A stretch of 50,526 nucleotides of DNA from Bacteroidales bacterium. GTDB taxonomy: Bacteria; Bacteroidota; Bacteroidia; Bacteroidales; Muribaculaceae. Positions 34,132 through 43,112 of the stretch are shown here, piece by piece. Under the pieces are notes generated by a model. That model saw only the letters and a program-made list of their open reading frames with translations, ran no database searches and had not been told where the DNA came from. The position numbers were made by a program, and so were the translations under genes. The stretch spans positions 1 to 50,526 of the forward strand of contig CAAGJW010000055.1 of NCBI GenBank assembly GCA_900770215.1, written 5' to 3'. The first letter of the stretch is position 1, and each line of letters starts with the position of its first letter.

Positions 34132-34779
34132 ATGCGAGCATTTAATGATTTTGAGAAAGACATTTTGAGGTTCATGGTTAATCACCCTGAACCTCAGGAT
34201 GCATGTGCCATTACGCTTTTTACAAAATTCTGTGGATGTTATCTGATACAGTGGTCTGATGATTATACAACCCTAGATTTTGCATATAATATAAATGAAA
34301 ATTGGATAGATGTCAGAAATAAAATATTCGATGTCATAGTTCTTCTACAATACCTTGAAGCAAACTATTATATTGGCGTATTTCCCGCAAATCTTTTGGA
34401 TGAAAATCGGATTTACGACCATGACAAATATGAAATTTGTGGTGTCGAATGGCCAAATATCGATATACTAGAAAAAACAGGCAAAACTAAAATACGATTC
34501 AATACAAGAAATACGAGGGAATATGATGTCTATGCATTGAAAAGTAAAAAAGTTAATCACGAATTAACAGGGGCTGGTGCACAAATTCAGAAATATGCAA
34601 ATTCAACATATCACGTCACACAAAGTCTAAAAAATTTTGTCGACAATGACTTTCATTCGCAAGATGATATTAAATACTTTGAGACAAAAAGGATTTCTCT
34701 TATAGGGATTTGGGTAGCAATAGGTATTGGAGTCGCTCCGATAATTTTTCAACTTATTCAGATGATTTTGGGAAAGTAA
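34132..34779 (+). CDS. C-terminally membrane-anchored protein inside the BREX-like operon
   Basis: A 215-residue protein I do not recognise. It opens MRAFNDFEKDILRFMVNHPEPQ, carries a soluble helical and beta middle part, and ends in one hydrophobic segment (ISLIGIWVAIGIGVAPIIFQLIQMIL), so it is probably a tail-anchored inner-membrane protein facing the cytoplasm. It replaces, by position, the helicase gene brxHII of type 3 operons. Its stop overlaps the pglZ start (TAATG). An in-frame TTG at 34126 is a possible alternative start. The composition is very AT-rich compared with pglZ. Confidence 0.65.
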   Translation: MRAFNDFEKDILRFMVNHPEPQDACAITLFTKFCGCYLIQWSDDYTTLDFAYNINENWIDVRNKIFDVIVLLQYLEANYYIGVFPANLLDENRIYDHDKYEICGVEWPNIDILEKTGKTKIRFNTRNTREYDVYALKSKKVNHELTGAGAQIQKYANSTYHVTQSLKNFVDNDFHSQDDIKYFETKRISLIGIWVAIGIGVAPIIFQLIQMILGK

Positions 34780-36293
34780 TGAAATACTACATGCGAGACA
34801 TGGCAAAAGTGTGTTTTTTTTGTGCGATGGAAGAGTTAGTAACAGAAATACTTAGAAGGACGACGGTAAAAGGACAGCAGGTCAACATCGTTGCTAATCC
34901 TGATGGATTCCTTCGGCGCGAGGACACTCGCAATGAAATAGAATTGCAGTCGGGAGTGAAGGTCATGCCTTGTTCGCAGTTGGAACTTCGTATCATCTTT
35001 GAAACAGACTGCAAAGACGAGCAAGATACAATATGGTTGTTTATCATAGACAACATCGACACATTGCTGCCAGACATAAGACAACACAGCTATCAATCGA
35101 GATTGAACATGAAAGACCTGTTCATCACCTATTATAACCAAGGTCTCAACCTGAAGTTGCTCAACTATAAAACTGCCTTGCAGCTTTTTCGTAATAAACC
35201 TATCGGTCGACTTAATAAGGAAGGAACAAGACTATCGGTAAAAGAGGCACAGGAAGAATATGGAGAAAACGGAAACGACATATCAATCATAAAGTGGAAC
35301 CTGTCGTCTGAACAGATTGACTGGCATAAGCCGAAAGATACTATCGATAATGTTTCGGAGTATATCATCAAGGCTGCAAAGCAAGGACTGTATGAACAAA
35401 TAGAGGATGAACTCGCCGTCATCAACAATAGTTTTCAGAAAGACATCGACAATAGGTATTTCTCCCAAATGCTATTAGCAACCAGGCCAAAAGTAGTGCA
35501 CAAGATATTGCCATATATGCTGCGCACCTATGGCGTAGAAGACAAAGTCGCTCTCATAGTGGTTGACGGGATGACATATTGGCAATATATGCTTTTGAGG
35601 GATGAGTTGAGCATTATAGGTATTGAGACTCATGATGATGTCACTTATTCCTGGCTACCATCTATCACCATGCTTTCCCGGCAAGCCATATTCAGAGGAG
35701 AAAAGCCAAGAAGAGATTACAAACAAAGCCCGAGGAATGAAAGAAATCTATGGTTGAACTTTTGGTTTGCCCATGGATATAATGACATTACGGCAAGATA
35801 TGTTTATAACAAGGAAGAGGAAGTGCCCTTTATGGATGACTCCCTTACAAAATTAGCGTACGTAACGGTTACTCTTGACGAATACATGCACAGTGCTGCC
35901 AATATGAAGCAGTTATACCGTGATACGGAGGACTGGGCTAAGGAGTTTGCTCCTGTCATCAAGAATATTTATGACCATGGCTTTGAGATCATTATCACGG
36001 CAGACCACGGCAGTGTACCATCTCATGCCTGGGGAAATCTGACATCGCAAGAGAAGACCTACCTCTATGAAGATGGCAGCCGCGGTAAACGCCATTCGAT
36101 ATATACACAGCCTTTTGCCGTGGAAGCATTCTGTAATAGTCACATAGATATTGAGGAGAGTCTGCTTGTGCATAATAACTTTATTTGCTGGCGGGACAAT
36201 CGCTGCTTTGGCAATAAAGATTGCATCACACACGGCGGCAGTAATATGCTGGAGATGGTGGTGCCATTTATAACAATAAAGAAGAAAGTATAA
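34779..36293 (+). CDS. pglZ: BREX protein PglZ
   Basis: A 504-residue protein with the PglZ domain of the alkaline phosphatase superfamily: metal ligand Asp263 in ALIVVDGMTYWQY, SWLPSITMLSRQAIFRG with the active-site Thr/Ser region, ADHGS with Asp409 and His410, and THGGSNMLEMVVPFI near the C-terminus. PglZ is a core BREX component that works with PglX and BrxC. The N-terminal region (about 1-240) is helical. I chose ATG 34779, which overlaps the preceding stop as TAATG, rather than an upstream ATG lying inside the membrane-protein gene. It is coupled to the next gene in the same way. Confidence 0.9.
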   Translation: MKYYMRDMAKVCFFCAMEELVTEILRRTTVKGQQVNIVANPDGFLRREDTRNEIELQSGVKVMPCSQLELRIIFETDCKDEQDTIWLFIIDNIDTLLPDIRQHSYQSRLNMKDLFITYYNQGLNLKLLNYKTALQLFRNKPIGRLNKEGTRLSVKEAQEEYGENGNDISIIKWNLSSEQIDWHKPKDTIDNVSEYIIKAAKQGLYEQIEDELAVINNSFQKDIDNRYFSQMLLATRPKVVHKILPYMLRTYGVEDKVALIVVDGMTYWQYMLLRDELSIIGIETHDDVTYSWLPSITMLSRQAIFRGEKPRRDYKQSPRNERNLWLNFWFAHGYNDITARYVYNKEEEVPFMDDSLTKLAYVTVTLDEYMHSAANMKQLYRDTEDWAKEFAPVIKNIYDHGFEIIITADHGSVPSHAWGNLTSQEKTYLYEDGSRGKRHSIYTQPFAVEAFCNSHIDIEESLLVHNNFICWRDNRCFGNKDCITHGGSNMLEMVVPFITIKKKV

Positions 36294-36907
36294 TGGAAGC
36301 AAAGATAGGAATCAACCAACGAATACCCATGCAGTCTTTAGAGGATGCATTGATTGCCATTATGAATGGCACCTACAATGACGAGTATGCCATCGAGTTG
36401 GCAAAAAGAGACTATGAGGGAGAGAACCGTTTGAAGAAGGCCATGCACGTGATGAACAAGATGACCCGTAAGAGTCCTCTTTTGCCATTCATTATTGACA
36501 ATGCAAAGAAAATATCAGTAGCGTTGAAAAGCCATGATGACAGAGCAATGGTACTCATCTCCCTTGTGAACGTTGCATACGGCTTCTGCTATGATGTGAC
36601 TGCTGCATTGGGCAAATATTTCCATGCGCAGTCGCTAGTTTCAATAAAACTTATTAAGATGAGAATGGCGGAGAAATACGGCACCAATCGTTCGCTACCA
36701 AACGGACTCTATTGCATATTGCCCATGCTCGTTGATGCTGGATACATAGAAAGGCCCAAGATAGGAATTTATGAGATTTGCAGATTGTCGCCCGTAACTG
36801 ACATAGCAAAAGAGATATATCGAAAATCATTTTTGATAAACAACCCATTGCTCAATAAGGATTATCCAATAGAGAACAATTTCTACTTTGAGTTTATTTG
36901 CATGTAA
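36293..36907 (+). CDS. 204-aa BREX-like protein in the brxA position
   Basis: A soluble, mostly helical 204-residue protein with no signal peptide. It starts IGINQRIPMQSLEDALIAIMNG and has the segment KKAMHVMNKMTRKSPLLPFIIDNAKK; its C-terminal half contains SLPNGLYCILPMLVDAGYIERPKIGIYEI, like a winged-helix. Size and place at the operon end fit BrxA of type 3 BREX, a DNA-binding small helical protein, but I cannot recognise the BrxA family pattern directly. The ATG overlaps the pglZ stop (TAATG). It is the last gene of the AT-richer block. Confidence 0.6.
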   Translation: MEAKIGINQRIPMQSLEDALIAIMNGTYNDEYAIELAKRDYEGENRLKKAMHVMNKMTRKSPLLPFIIDNAKKISVALKSHDDRAMVLISLVNVAYGFCYDVTAALGKYFHAQSLVSIKLIKMRMAEKYGTNRSLPNGLYCILPMLVDAGYIERPKIGIYEICRLSPVTDIAKEIYRKSFLINNPLLNKDYPIENNFYFEFICM

Positions 36908-37053
36908 TTTTTTTATCAATTATCTAAGATAATATTTAATAATGATATCGTAAATGATTATCCTTTCATGGAGAGACTGCAATATTAATTAAAAAAATGG
37001 GTGGGGAGTGAAAGATTTAGGGCGCTGATTGAAGTATATTCCGATTTTTTTGT

Positions 37054-37061
37054 TAATTTTG
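37054..37061 (+). promoter_or_regulatory. -7 box of the zapA operon
   Basis: TAATTTTG, 19 bases before the coiled-coil gene ATG. The -33 box is unclear. Confidence 0.55.
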
Positions 37062-37079
37062 TGAATTAATTGGAGTAAA

Positions 37080-37373
37080 ATGGCTTCGGAACTGCAAGAT
37101 ACTCTGGATCGCATCATCAACAAAAGCAACATTTTGATTGAGAAATACCGTGTGCTCGGTGGTGAGAAAGAGGAGCTTGAGGTGAAGCTTGAGCTTGTGG
37201 AGGAGGACAACGAGCGGCTGCGCAAGGAGAATGAGGCCTTGAGGCAGGAAAACGAGTACATGAAGATGGCTCGCGCCGTTGCGCCCGACCCCGAAAAGGC
37301 GGCCCAGGTGAGAAGCATGATCTCCACATTGGTGCGGGATATTGACCGTTGCATCAATCAGCTGAACGAATGA
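37080..37373 (+). CDS. small coiled-coil protein upstream of zapA
   Basis: A 97-residue protein that is almost entirely a heptad-rich coiled coil (EKEELEVKLELVEEDNERLRKENEALRQENEYM) with a short C-terminal helix. It lies 6 bases upstream of zapA and probably shares its operon. It resembles the division-linked ZapB-type coiled coil in size and pattern, but this is a suggestion from context; no family-specific motif is seen. Confidence 0.75.
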   Translation: MASELQDTLDRIINKSNILIEKYRVLGGEKEELEVKLELVEEDNERLRKENEALRQENEYMKMARAVAPDPEKAAQVRSMISTLVRDIDRCINQLNE

Positions 37374-37379
37374 TGCTAT

Positions 37380-37679
37380 ATGGCAACAACTGACGATAAA
37401 CTGAACATAACGATACGACTCGCCGATGTGAAGCCCTTGTCGCTGAGCATCGACCGCGACGAGGAGCCACGCTACCGCGAGGCCGAGAAGCTTGTGAACA
37501 CATTGTGGAACAAGTGGATGCTGCGATTTCGCAACACGAGCTCGTCGGAGGAGGTGATGGCGAGGGTGGCCTTCCAGTTTGCACGCCTCTATGCGCAGGT
37601 GTACCGCGAGAACATGGCCACGAGCGAATATTTGGCCGACTTTGAGAAGAAACTCGACGAGATCGTGATCAAAATATGA
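37380..37679 (+). CDS. zapA: cell division protein ZapA
   Basis: A 99-residue protein with the ZapA pattern: N-terminal beta part (KLNITIRLADVKPLSLSIDRDEEPRYREAEKLVNTLWNKW) and a C-terminal helix (EYLADFEKKLDEIVIK). ZapA binds and bundles FtsZ filaments at the division site. It is preceded by a small coiled-coil gene and followed by a probable 6S RNA and rny, as in several Bacteroidales. Confidence 0.88.
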   Translation: MATTDDKLNITIRLADVKPLSLSIDRDEEPRYREAEKLVNTLWNKWMLRFRNTSSSEEVMARVAFQFARLYAQVYRENMATSEYLADFEKKLDEIVIKI

Positions 37680-37680
37680 T

Positions 37681-37854
37681 TTCTCCTCTTCCCCGAGGGT
37701 GGGCTCCTGCAAGCGAGCGGGACACGCCTCGACCTCGACACCGAAGGGGGAGGGAGGGAAAAACGAAAAGAAAAATTAAGGTTCCTGCACCACTTGGCCG
37801 CGACCTGTGGAGTCTACACTCCGCCAGGGGCGCGAGCGAGGAGGTGCGTTTTTT
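37681..37854 (+). ncRNA. ssrS: probable 6S RNA
   Basis: The zapA-rny gap contains a GC-rich structured stretch of about 170 bases. Its ends pair (CTCCTC at 37683-37688 with GAGGAG at 37838-37843) and it contains TGCAAGCGAGCGGG, matching the 5' GCAAGCGGG-type segment of known 6S RNAs, and ends in a T run (37849-37854). 6S RNA binds the housekeeping RNA polymerase holoenzyme as an open-promoter mimic. Location after zapA is the same as ssrS in other bacteria. The sequence match is partial, so the assignment is probable, not certain. Confidence 0.65.
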
Positions 37855-37889
37855 ATTTATATTTAAAAAATTAATTTTATAACATCTAA

Positions 37890-39431
37890 ATGGATATAGT
37901 GATTTACATAGTGATTGCAGTCGTTGCCCTCGCCGCCGGCGCCGGCATTGCCCTGGCTGTGACGAGAAAGAATGCGAAATCGGCCGCCAACTCCATCCTG
38001 GAGAAGGCCAAGCTCGAGGCCGAGGTGCTGAAAAACAACGAAGTGATAAAAGGCAAGGAGCAGGGGCTGCAAATCAAGAGCGAGGCCGAGAAGCAGGCCA
38101 ATGCGCGCCTGGCCAAGGTGCAGGCCAGCGAGGCCAAGCAGAAGCAGCGCGAGATACAGCTCAACCAGCAGCAAGGCGAGCTGCAGCGCAAGAAGAACGA
38201 GAATGAGGAGCAGAAGCGTGCTCTCGACAACCAGAACGCCCTGCTCGACGACCGCCGCAAGGAGATAGACAAGATGGAGAAAAGCGTGCGCGACACGCTC
38301 GAGCACGTGAGCGGCCTCTCGGCCGACGAAGCCAAGAAGAAGCTCATCGAGTCGCTCAAGGACGAGGCCAAGACGGCTGCCGCCAGCTACATCAACGACA
38401 TCATGGACGATGCCAAGCTCACGGCCAACAAGGAGGCCAAGAAAATTGTGGTGGAGACGATACAGCGCGTGGCCACCGAGACGGCCATTGAGAATGCCGT
38501 GACCGTGTTTCACATCGACAACGACGACATCAAGGGCCGCATCATAGGCCGCGAGGGGCGCAATATCAGGGCTCTTGAGGCAGCCACCGGCGTGGAGGTG
38601 ATCGTCGACGACACCCCCGAGGCCATCGTGCTCTCGGGCTTCGACCCCGTGCGCCGCGAGATCGCACGCCTGGCCCTGCACCAGCTGGTGGCCGACGGGC
38701 GCATCCACCCGGCCCGCATCGAGGAGGTTGTGGCCAAGGTGAAGAAGCAGGTGGAAGACGAGATCATCGAGACGGGCAAGCGCACCGCCATCGACATGGG
38801 CATACACGGCCTGCACCCCGAGCTGATACGCCTCATTGGCAAGATGAAATACCGCTCGAGCTACGGGCAGAACCTGCTGCAGCACTCGCGCGAGACGGCC
38901 AACCTGTGTGCCATCATGGCCAGCGAATTGGGCTTGAACCCCAAGAAGGCACGCCGCGCCGGCCTGCTGCACGACATAGGCAAGGTGCCCGACGACGAGC
39001 CCGAGCTGCCGCACGCAATACTGGGCATGAAGCTGGCCGAGAAATACAAGGAGAAACCCGACATATGCAACGCCATAGGCGCTCACCACGACGAGCAGGA
39101 GGCCACCAGCATGTATGCCCCCATCGTGCAAGTGTGCGATGCCATATCGGGCGCACGTCCTGGTGCACGCCGCGAGGTGGTTGAAGCCTACATCAAGCGT
39201 CTCAACGATCTTGAGCACCTGGCACTGAGCTATCCCGGCGTGATCAAGACCTACGCCATACAGGCCGGCCGCGAGCTGCGCGTGATCGTGGGCGCCGACA
39301 AGATAAGCGATGCCGAGACCGAGAAACTGAGTAACGAGATAGCACAAAAGATACAAGACGAAATGACCTATCCAGGACAAGTGAGAATCACCGTGATACG
39401 TGAGACACGTGCCGTGAGTTTCGCTAAGTAG
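37890..39431 (+). CDS. rny: ribonuclease Y
   Basis: A 513-residue membrane-anchored endoribonuclease, close to the usual length. It has an N-terminal membrane segment (IVIYIVIAVVALAAGAGIALAV), a long coiled coil (residues about 30-190), a KH domain with GRIIGREGRNIRALE, and an HD domain with LLHDIGK. It starts mRNA decay. The gene follows the probable 6S RNA. Its own promoter was not found; it may be transcribed from the zapA operon. Confidence 0.96.
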   Translation: MDIVIYIVIAVVALAAGAGIALAVTRKNAKSAANSILEKAKLEAEVLKNNEVIKGKEQGLQIKSEAEKQANARLAKVQASEAKQKQREIQLNQQQGELQRKKNENEEQKRALDNQNALLDDRRKEIDKMEKSVRDTLEHVSGLSADEAKKKLIESLKDEAKTAAASYINDIMDDAKLTANKEAKKIVVETIQRVATETAIENAVTVFHIDNDDIKGRIIGREGRNIRALEAATGVEVIVDDTPEAIVLSGFDPVRREIARLALHQLVADGRIHPARIEEVVAKVKKQVEDEIIETGKRTAIDMGIHGLHPELIRLIGKMKYRSSYGQNLLQHSRETANLCAIMASELGLNPKKARRAGLLHDIGKVPDDEPELPHAILGMKLAEKYKEKPDICNAIGAHHDEQEATSMYAPIVQVCDAISGARPGARREVVEAYIKRLNDLEHLALSYPGVIKTYAIQAGRELRVIVGADKISDAETEKLSNEIAQKIQDEMTYPGQVRITVIRETRAVSFAK

Positions 39432-39489
39432 TAAAGTGAAAGAAAATTGATTAAGACTATCATTTTTTTAAACTACTGGATTTAGGACG

Positions 39490-40920
39490 ATGACAAAAGA
39501 AACCGACAGACAACAAGCACTGCAACACGGCTTGCAGGGCGCTGCGGCCACTGCCAAGGGACAGGAGTCGAAGTGCCTCACGTGCAGCCACTGCTCGTGC
39601 GAGAGCTGCTATGGCGACGCCCGATGCAACTTGCAATGCACCAACTACCTGGCCGATATACCTGGCGAGGACAGCAACTACGACGTCGTGGAGGTGCATT
39701 TCAAAAACACGCGCAAGGGCTTCTACCGCAACAGCGCCCACCTGCCGCTCAAGGTGGGCGACATGGTGGCTGTTGAGGCCAACCCCGGCCACGATATAGG
39801 GCGTGTGTCGATGATGGGCCGCCTCGTGAAACTGCAAATGAAGAAGGCCAACCTGAGGCCCGACTATGAGATACTGCGCGTCTTCCGCGTGGCCAAACCT
39901 GCCGACCTCGAACGCTTTGAGGCGGCCAAGGCCAAGGAAAACGACACAATGATACGCTCGCGCAAGATCGCCGCCGACCTCAAACTCAAGATGAAGATAG
40001 GCGACGTCGAGTACCAGGGCGACGGCAACAAGGCCATATTCTACTATATTGCCGATGAGCGCGTCGACTTCCGACAGCTCATCAAGGTGCTGGCCGACGT
40101 GTTCAAGATACGTGTCGAGATGAAGCAGATAGGCGCACGCCAGGAAGCAGGCCGCATAGGCGGCATAGGGCCTTGCGGACGCCCGCTGTGCTGTGCCAGC
40201 TGGATGACCAACTTTGTTTCGGTCGCCACCAGTGCCGCTCGCTACCAGGACATCTCGCTCAACCCGCAGAAGCTGGCCGGCCAGTGTGCTAAGCTCAAGT
40301 GCTGCATCAACTTTGAGGTCGACGGCTATGTCGAGGCCTCCAGGAAGATGCCTCCCAAAGACGCCCGGCTGGAAACCAAAGACAACACCTACTACCAGTT
40401 TAAGGCCGACCTGTTTAAACGTGAAATTACCTACTCGACCGACAAGTCGGCTCCTGCTAACCTGGTGACCATCAAGGCCGACCGCGCCTTTGAGGTGATA
40501 GCGCTCAACAAGAACGGCGTCAAGCCCGAGCAGCTCAATCCCGAGGGCGATGCCCAGAAGGCCGAGCGCAAGGCCTTCGGCGACATCCTGGGCCAGGACG
40601 CCATCAACCGCTTCGACAAGAAGAAAAAGCCCAGGGGCAAAGGAGGCGGCAAGGGTGCCAAAGAGGCCAAGGGCAAAGCCGGTGGCCAGCAAGGCAGCCG
40701 GCAAGGCAATGGTAAGGGCAGCACCAAGCCTAAAGATGGCAACAGCAAGCCCCAGCAGCAACATGCAGGCCCCAAGCCCCAGCAGCAAGGCGAGAAACGT
40801 ACTGGCCAGCAGCACCGCCGCCAGCGCAACGACCGCAAGCCCAAGAGTAACGGCCCCAAAGAGAACAACAGCAACAGTAGCAACAATGCTCCCAAACCCA
40901 ATCAGGACAGCAAAGACTGA
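39490..40920 (+). CDS. PSP1 domain (RicT/YaaT-like) protein
   Basis: A 476-residue protein. An N-terminal cysteine-rich cluster (CLTCSHCSCESCYGDARCNLQC) is followed by the PSP1 core with FYYIADERVDFRQLIKVLADVFKIRVEMKQIGARQEAGRIGGIGPCGRPLCCASW, including the GPCGRPLCC motif, and a Gly/Lys/Gln/Asn-rich C-terminal tail of about 100 residues. PSP1 proteins such as RicT take part in RNA processing and metabolism. The cysteines suggest zinc or iron-sulfur binding. It overlaps the gldH start by 35 bases. Confidence 0.9.
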   Translation: MTKETDRQQALQHGLQGAAATAKGQESKCLTCSHCSCESCYGDARCNLQCTNYLADIPGEDSNYDVVEVHFKNTRKGFYRNSAHLPLKVGDMVAVEANPGHDIGRVSMMGRLVKLQMKKANLRPDYEILRVFRVAKPADLERFEAAKAKENDTMIRSRKIAADLKLKMKIGDVEYQGDGNKAIFYYIADERVDFRQLIKVLADVFKIRVEMKQIGARQEAGRIGGIGPCGRPLCCASWMTNFVSVATSAARYQDISLNPQKLAGQCAKLKCCINFEVDGYVEASRKMPPKDARLETKDNTYYQFKADLFKREITYSTDKSAPANLVTIKADRAFEVIALNKNGVKPEQLNPEGDAQKAERKAFGDILGQDAINRFDKKKKPRGKGGGKGAKEAKGKAGGQQGSRQGNGKGSTKPKDGNSKPQQQHAGPKPQQQGEKRTGQQHRRQRNDRKPKSNGPKENNSNSSNNAPKPNQDSKD

Positions 40921-41392
40921 GAGTGGGCACTGGGCAGCACTGCTGCTCACCGCTATCATAGTAGTATGCTTAGGTGCTTGTTCACCCGAGCATACTTCTT
41001 ATAGCGACTTCCGCGACTTGCCCGACCACGGGTGGGATGCTGGTGCCCCCATCTATTTCACGCCGCAATGCGGCGACTCGACAGGGACCTATGATGTGAC
41101 CCTCGCCGTGCGCAACACCAACATGTACAAGTATGACCGGCTCATTCTCACTGTCGATATCATTGGCTCCAAAGGCACAATAGCCAGAAACCGTGTAGAA
41201 TACACCATCACCGACCGCTACGGCAACTTTCAGGGCAGCGGCTTTGGCGTATACTATCAGAGCAGCGCCGTGATAGCAAGGCGAGTGAGGCCCTGGCAGA
41301 TGCGGCGCATCGTGGTGTGGCCCGGCATGAAAGGCTGCCCGGCCATCACTGGTCTTCACAACATAGGGATCATTGTTTCCCCGTCTAAATGA
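40886..41392 (+). CDS. gldH: gliding motility lipoprotein GldH
   Basis: A 168-residue lipoprotein with the lipobox LGAC after a hydrophobic stretch (ALLLTAIIVVCLGAC), then SDFRDLPDHGWDAGAPIYFTPQ, YDVTLAVRNTNMYKYDRLILTVDI and WQMRRIVVWPGMKGCPAITGLHNIGI, the GldH pattern. GldH is an outer-membrane-facing lipoprotein needed for gliding in some Bacteroidetes but widely kept in non-gliding gut species. I chose ATG 40886 inside the PSP1 gene end, because it gives a normal signal peptide. The stop overlaps the M24 peptidase start (ATGA). Confidence 0.85.
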   Translation: MLPNPIRTAKTESGHWAALLLTAIIVVCLGACSPEHTSYSDFRDLPDHGWDAGAPIYFTPQCGDSTGTYDVTLAVRNTNMYKYDRLILTVDIIGSKGTIARNRVEYTITDRYGNFQGSGFGVYYQSSAVIARRVRPWQMRRIVVWPGMKGCPAITGLHNIGIIVSPSK

Positions 41393-42606
41393 AAAAAAGA
41401 GAAAACATGTCTAACACACACAACGAGCACTTTGTGCCTGCCAGCTGGAAGCAGGACATATCATCGCGCATCGATGCAATTGCACAGGCCCTGTCGCACA
41501 TCGGGGCCGACGCCGCTCTGCTGGCCGACAACATCGACCTCTACTACACAAGCGGGCGGGTGTTCAACGGTTTCACCTATATCACCGCCCAGGGGCAAGT
41601 GCACTACTACGTGCGGCGCCCTCTGGGCTACGAGTACGAGCCCTGCGTGACCTATGTCCACAAGCCCGAGCTCATACCGAGCCACCTCGACCGGCTGCCC
41701 CGCAAGGTGGCCATGATGGCCGACACCATGCCGCAAGCACAGTGGGCACGCCTGAGCCATGTCTTCGGCAACGCCGAGATTGTCGACGGCAGCGCGGCAA
41801 TGCGCCGGCTGCGCTCGGTGAAGTCGCCTCTCGAGCAGCAATTGCTGCGCGAGAGCGCGCGCCGCCATGTGCAGGTGTACAAGCAGGTGCCCGAGCTGTA
41901 CCGCAGCGGCATGACCGACCTGGAGCTGGAAATAGAAATCGAGCGACTGGCTAGGCTGGCAGGCAGCACGGGCCTTGTGCGATGCCACGGCGATGCCATG
42001 GAGATGTTTATGGGCAGCCTGCTCTCGGGCGACAATGCCGACGAGCCCAGCCCCTACGACTTCGCCATGGGAGGTGCAGGTATCAACCTCTCGCAACCAG
42101 TGGGGGCCAATGGCACAATCATCAAGCCGCACACCACCATCATGGTCGACCTGGGCATGAACTATGGCGGCTACATGACCGACATGACTCGCACACTCGC
42201 CGTGGGCGATGTGCCCGAGATCGCTGCACGGGCCCATCAACTATCGATTGACATCAACCACCGGCTGGCTCGCACGGGGCACCACGGCATCGAGGCACGC
42301 GAGCTCTATGCCATTGCCCTTGACATGACTCAAGAGGCCGGGCTGGCCTCCTACTTCATGGGGCATCGCCAGCAGGCCGGCTTTGTGGGTCACGGCATAG
42401 GCCTTGAAACCAACGAGGCCCCCGTGCTCGCTCCCCGCAGCCGCGACGTGCTGCTCACAGGCCAAGTCATTGCCATCGAGCCAAAATATGTGTTGCCAGG
42501 AATTGGCGCAGTGGGCATCGAGAATACCTATATCGTGCAACCCCACTGCCTGGAGTGCATCACCACGATGCCCGAGGAACTACACGACATAGCGAAACCC
42601 TATTAG
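41389..42606 (+). CDS. M24 family metallopeptidase (Xaa-Pro aminopeptidase-like)
   Basis: A 405-residue creatinase/aminopeptidase-fold protein. The pita-bread metal ligands are present: DLGMNYGGYMTDMTRT (two Asp), FVGHGIGLETNEAP (His), AIEPKY (Glu) and VGIENTY (Glu). The N-terminal domain begins with DAAALLADNIDLYYTSGR. It likely cleaves X-Pro dipeptides in the cytoplasm. Start ATG 41389 overlaps the gldH stop (ATGA), so it is translationally coupled; ATG 41407 is an alternative. Confidence 0.92.
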   Translation: MKKRENMSNTHNEHFVPASWKQDISSRIDAIAQALSHIGADAALLADNIDLYYTSGRVFNGFTYITAQGQVHYYVRRPLGYEYEPCVTYVHKPELIPSHLDRLPRKVAMMADTMPQAQWARLSHVFGNAEIVDGSAAMRRLRSVKSPLEQQLLRESARRHVQVYKQVPELYRSGMTDLELEIEIERLARLAGSTGLVRCHGDAMEMFMGSLLSGDNADEPSPYDFAMGGAGINLSQPVGANGTIIKPHTTIMVDLGMNYGGYMTDMTRTLAVGDVPEIAARAHQLSIDINHRLARTGHHGIEARELYAIALDMTQEAGLASYFMGHRQQAGFVGHGIGLETNEAPVLAPRSRDVLLTGQVIAIEPKYVLPGIGAVGIENTYIVQPHCLECITTMPEELHDIAKPY

Positions 42607-42642
42607 AAAAAAAGGCTGTTCGCCTGCCAGTTGCACTCAAGC

Positions 42643-43080
42643 TCACTTCTCCTTAAACGTCACACAGCGATTGTAGATATAGTTGGCAAGCGTGTAGAAC
42701 ACCATGGCCACGAGCATGGTGATGTTTTGCCCCGCCTTGGGTATCCACGTCAAGGTGAAATGCTTCATGTCGAAGCCCTCAAGCATGATCACGCTCACTA
42801 TCGACTGCAAACCGTAGCACAGCAAGAACCCCACCACAAAGAGCACAGCCTCGCGCTTGATGTCGCTCTTGGCCTTGAACACCCACGTGCGATTCCAAAT
42901 GAAGCTGTTCACAACTCCCAGCACATATCCCACGGCATTGCTCAGCATGTAGGGCAAGCCCAGCAGTGAGTTTAAAACAAAAAAAACTATCCAGGTGATA
43001 AAAGTGTTGCTAAGGCCTATCACTCCATACTTGAGGAGCTGGATGAAGGTTTTGTGAGTTTCGGCTTTATCTATTTTCAT
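42643..43080 (-). CDS. GtrA family membrane protein
   Basis: A 145-residue protein with four membrane segments in the GtrA pattern (FIQLLKYGVIGLSNTFITWIVFFVL, VLGVVNSFIWNRTWVF). The family moves polyprenyl-linked sugars or takes part in cell-surface glycan synthesis; the partner is not seen here. I start at ATG 43080 because it lies just before the first membrane segment; an upstream ATG (43140) would overlap the TRIC-type gene by 28 bases. Confidence 0.85.
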   Translation of the reverse strand: MKIDKAETHKTFIQLLKYGVIGLSNTFITWIVFFVLNSLLGLPYMLSNAVGYVLGVVNSFIWNRTWVFKAKSDIKREAVLFVVGFLLCYGLQSIVSVIMLEGFDMKHFTLTWIPKAGQNITMLVAMVFYTLANYIYNRCVTFKEK

Positions 43081-43112
43081 GTGACGCAGAGATAATTGTG
43101 TGACTTTTGTTT

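Noticed and set aside
26663..37079. Integrase, transposase or attachment-site direct repeats bounding the BREX-like island
   Set aside because: I looked at both edges and around the GHKL operon and found no recombinase gene or convincing direct repeat.
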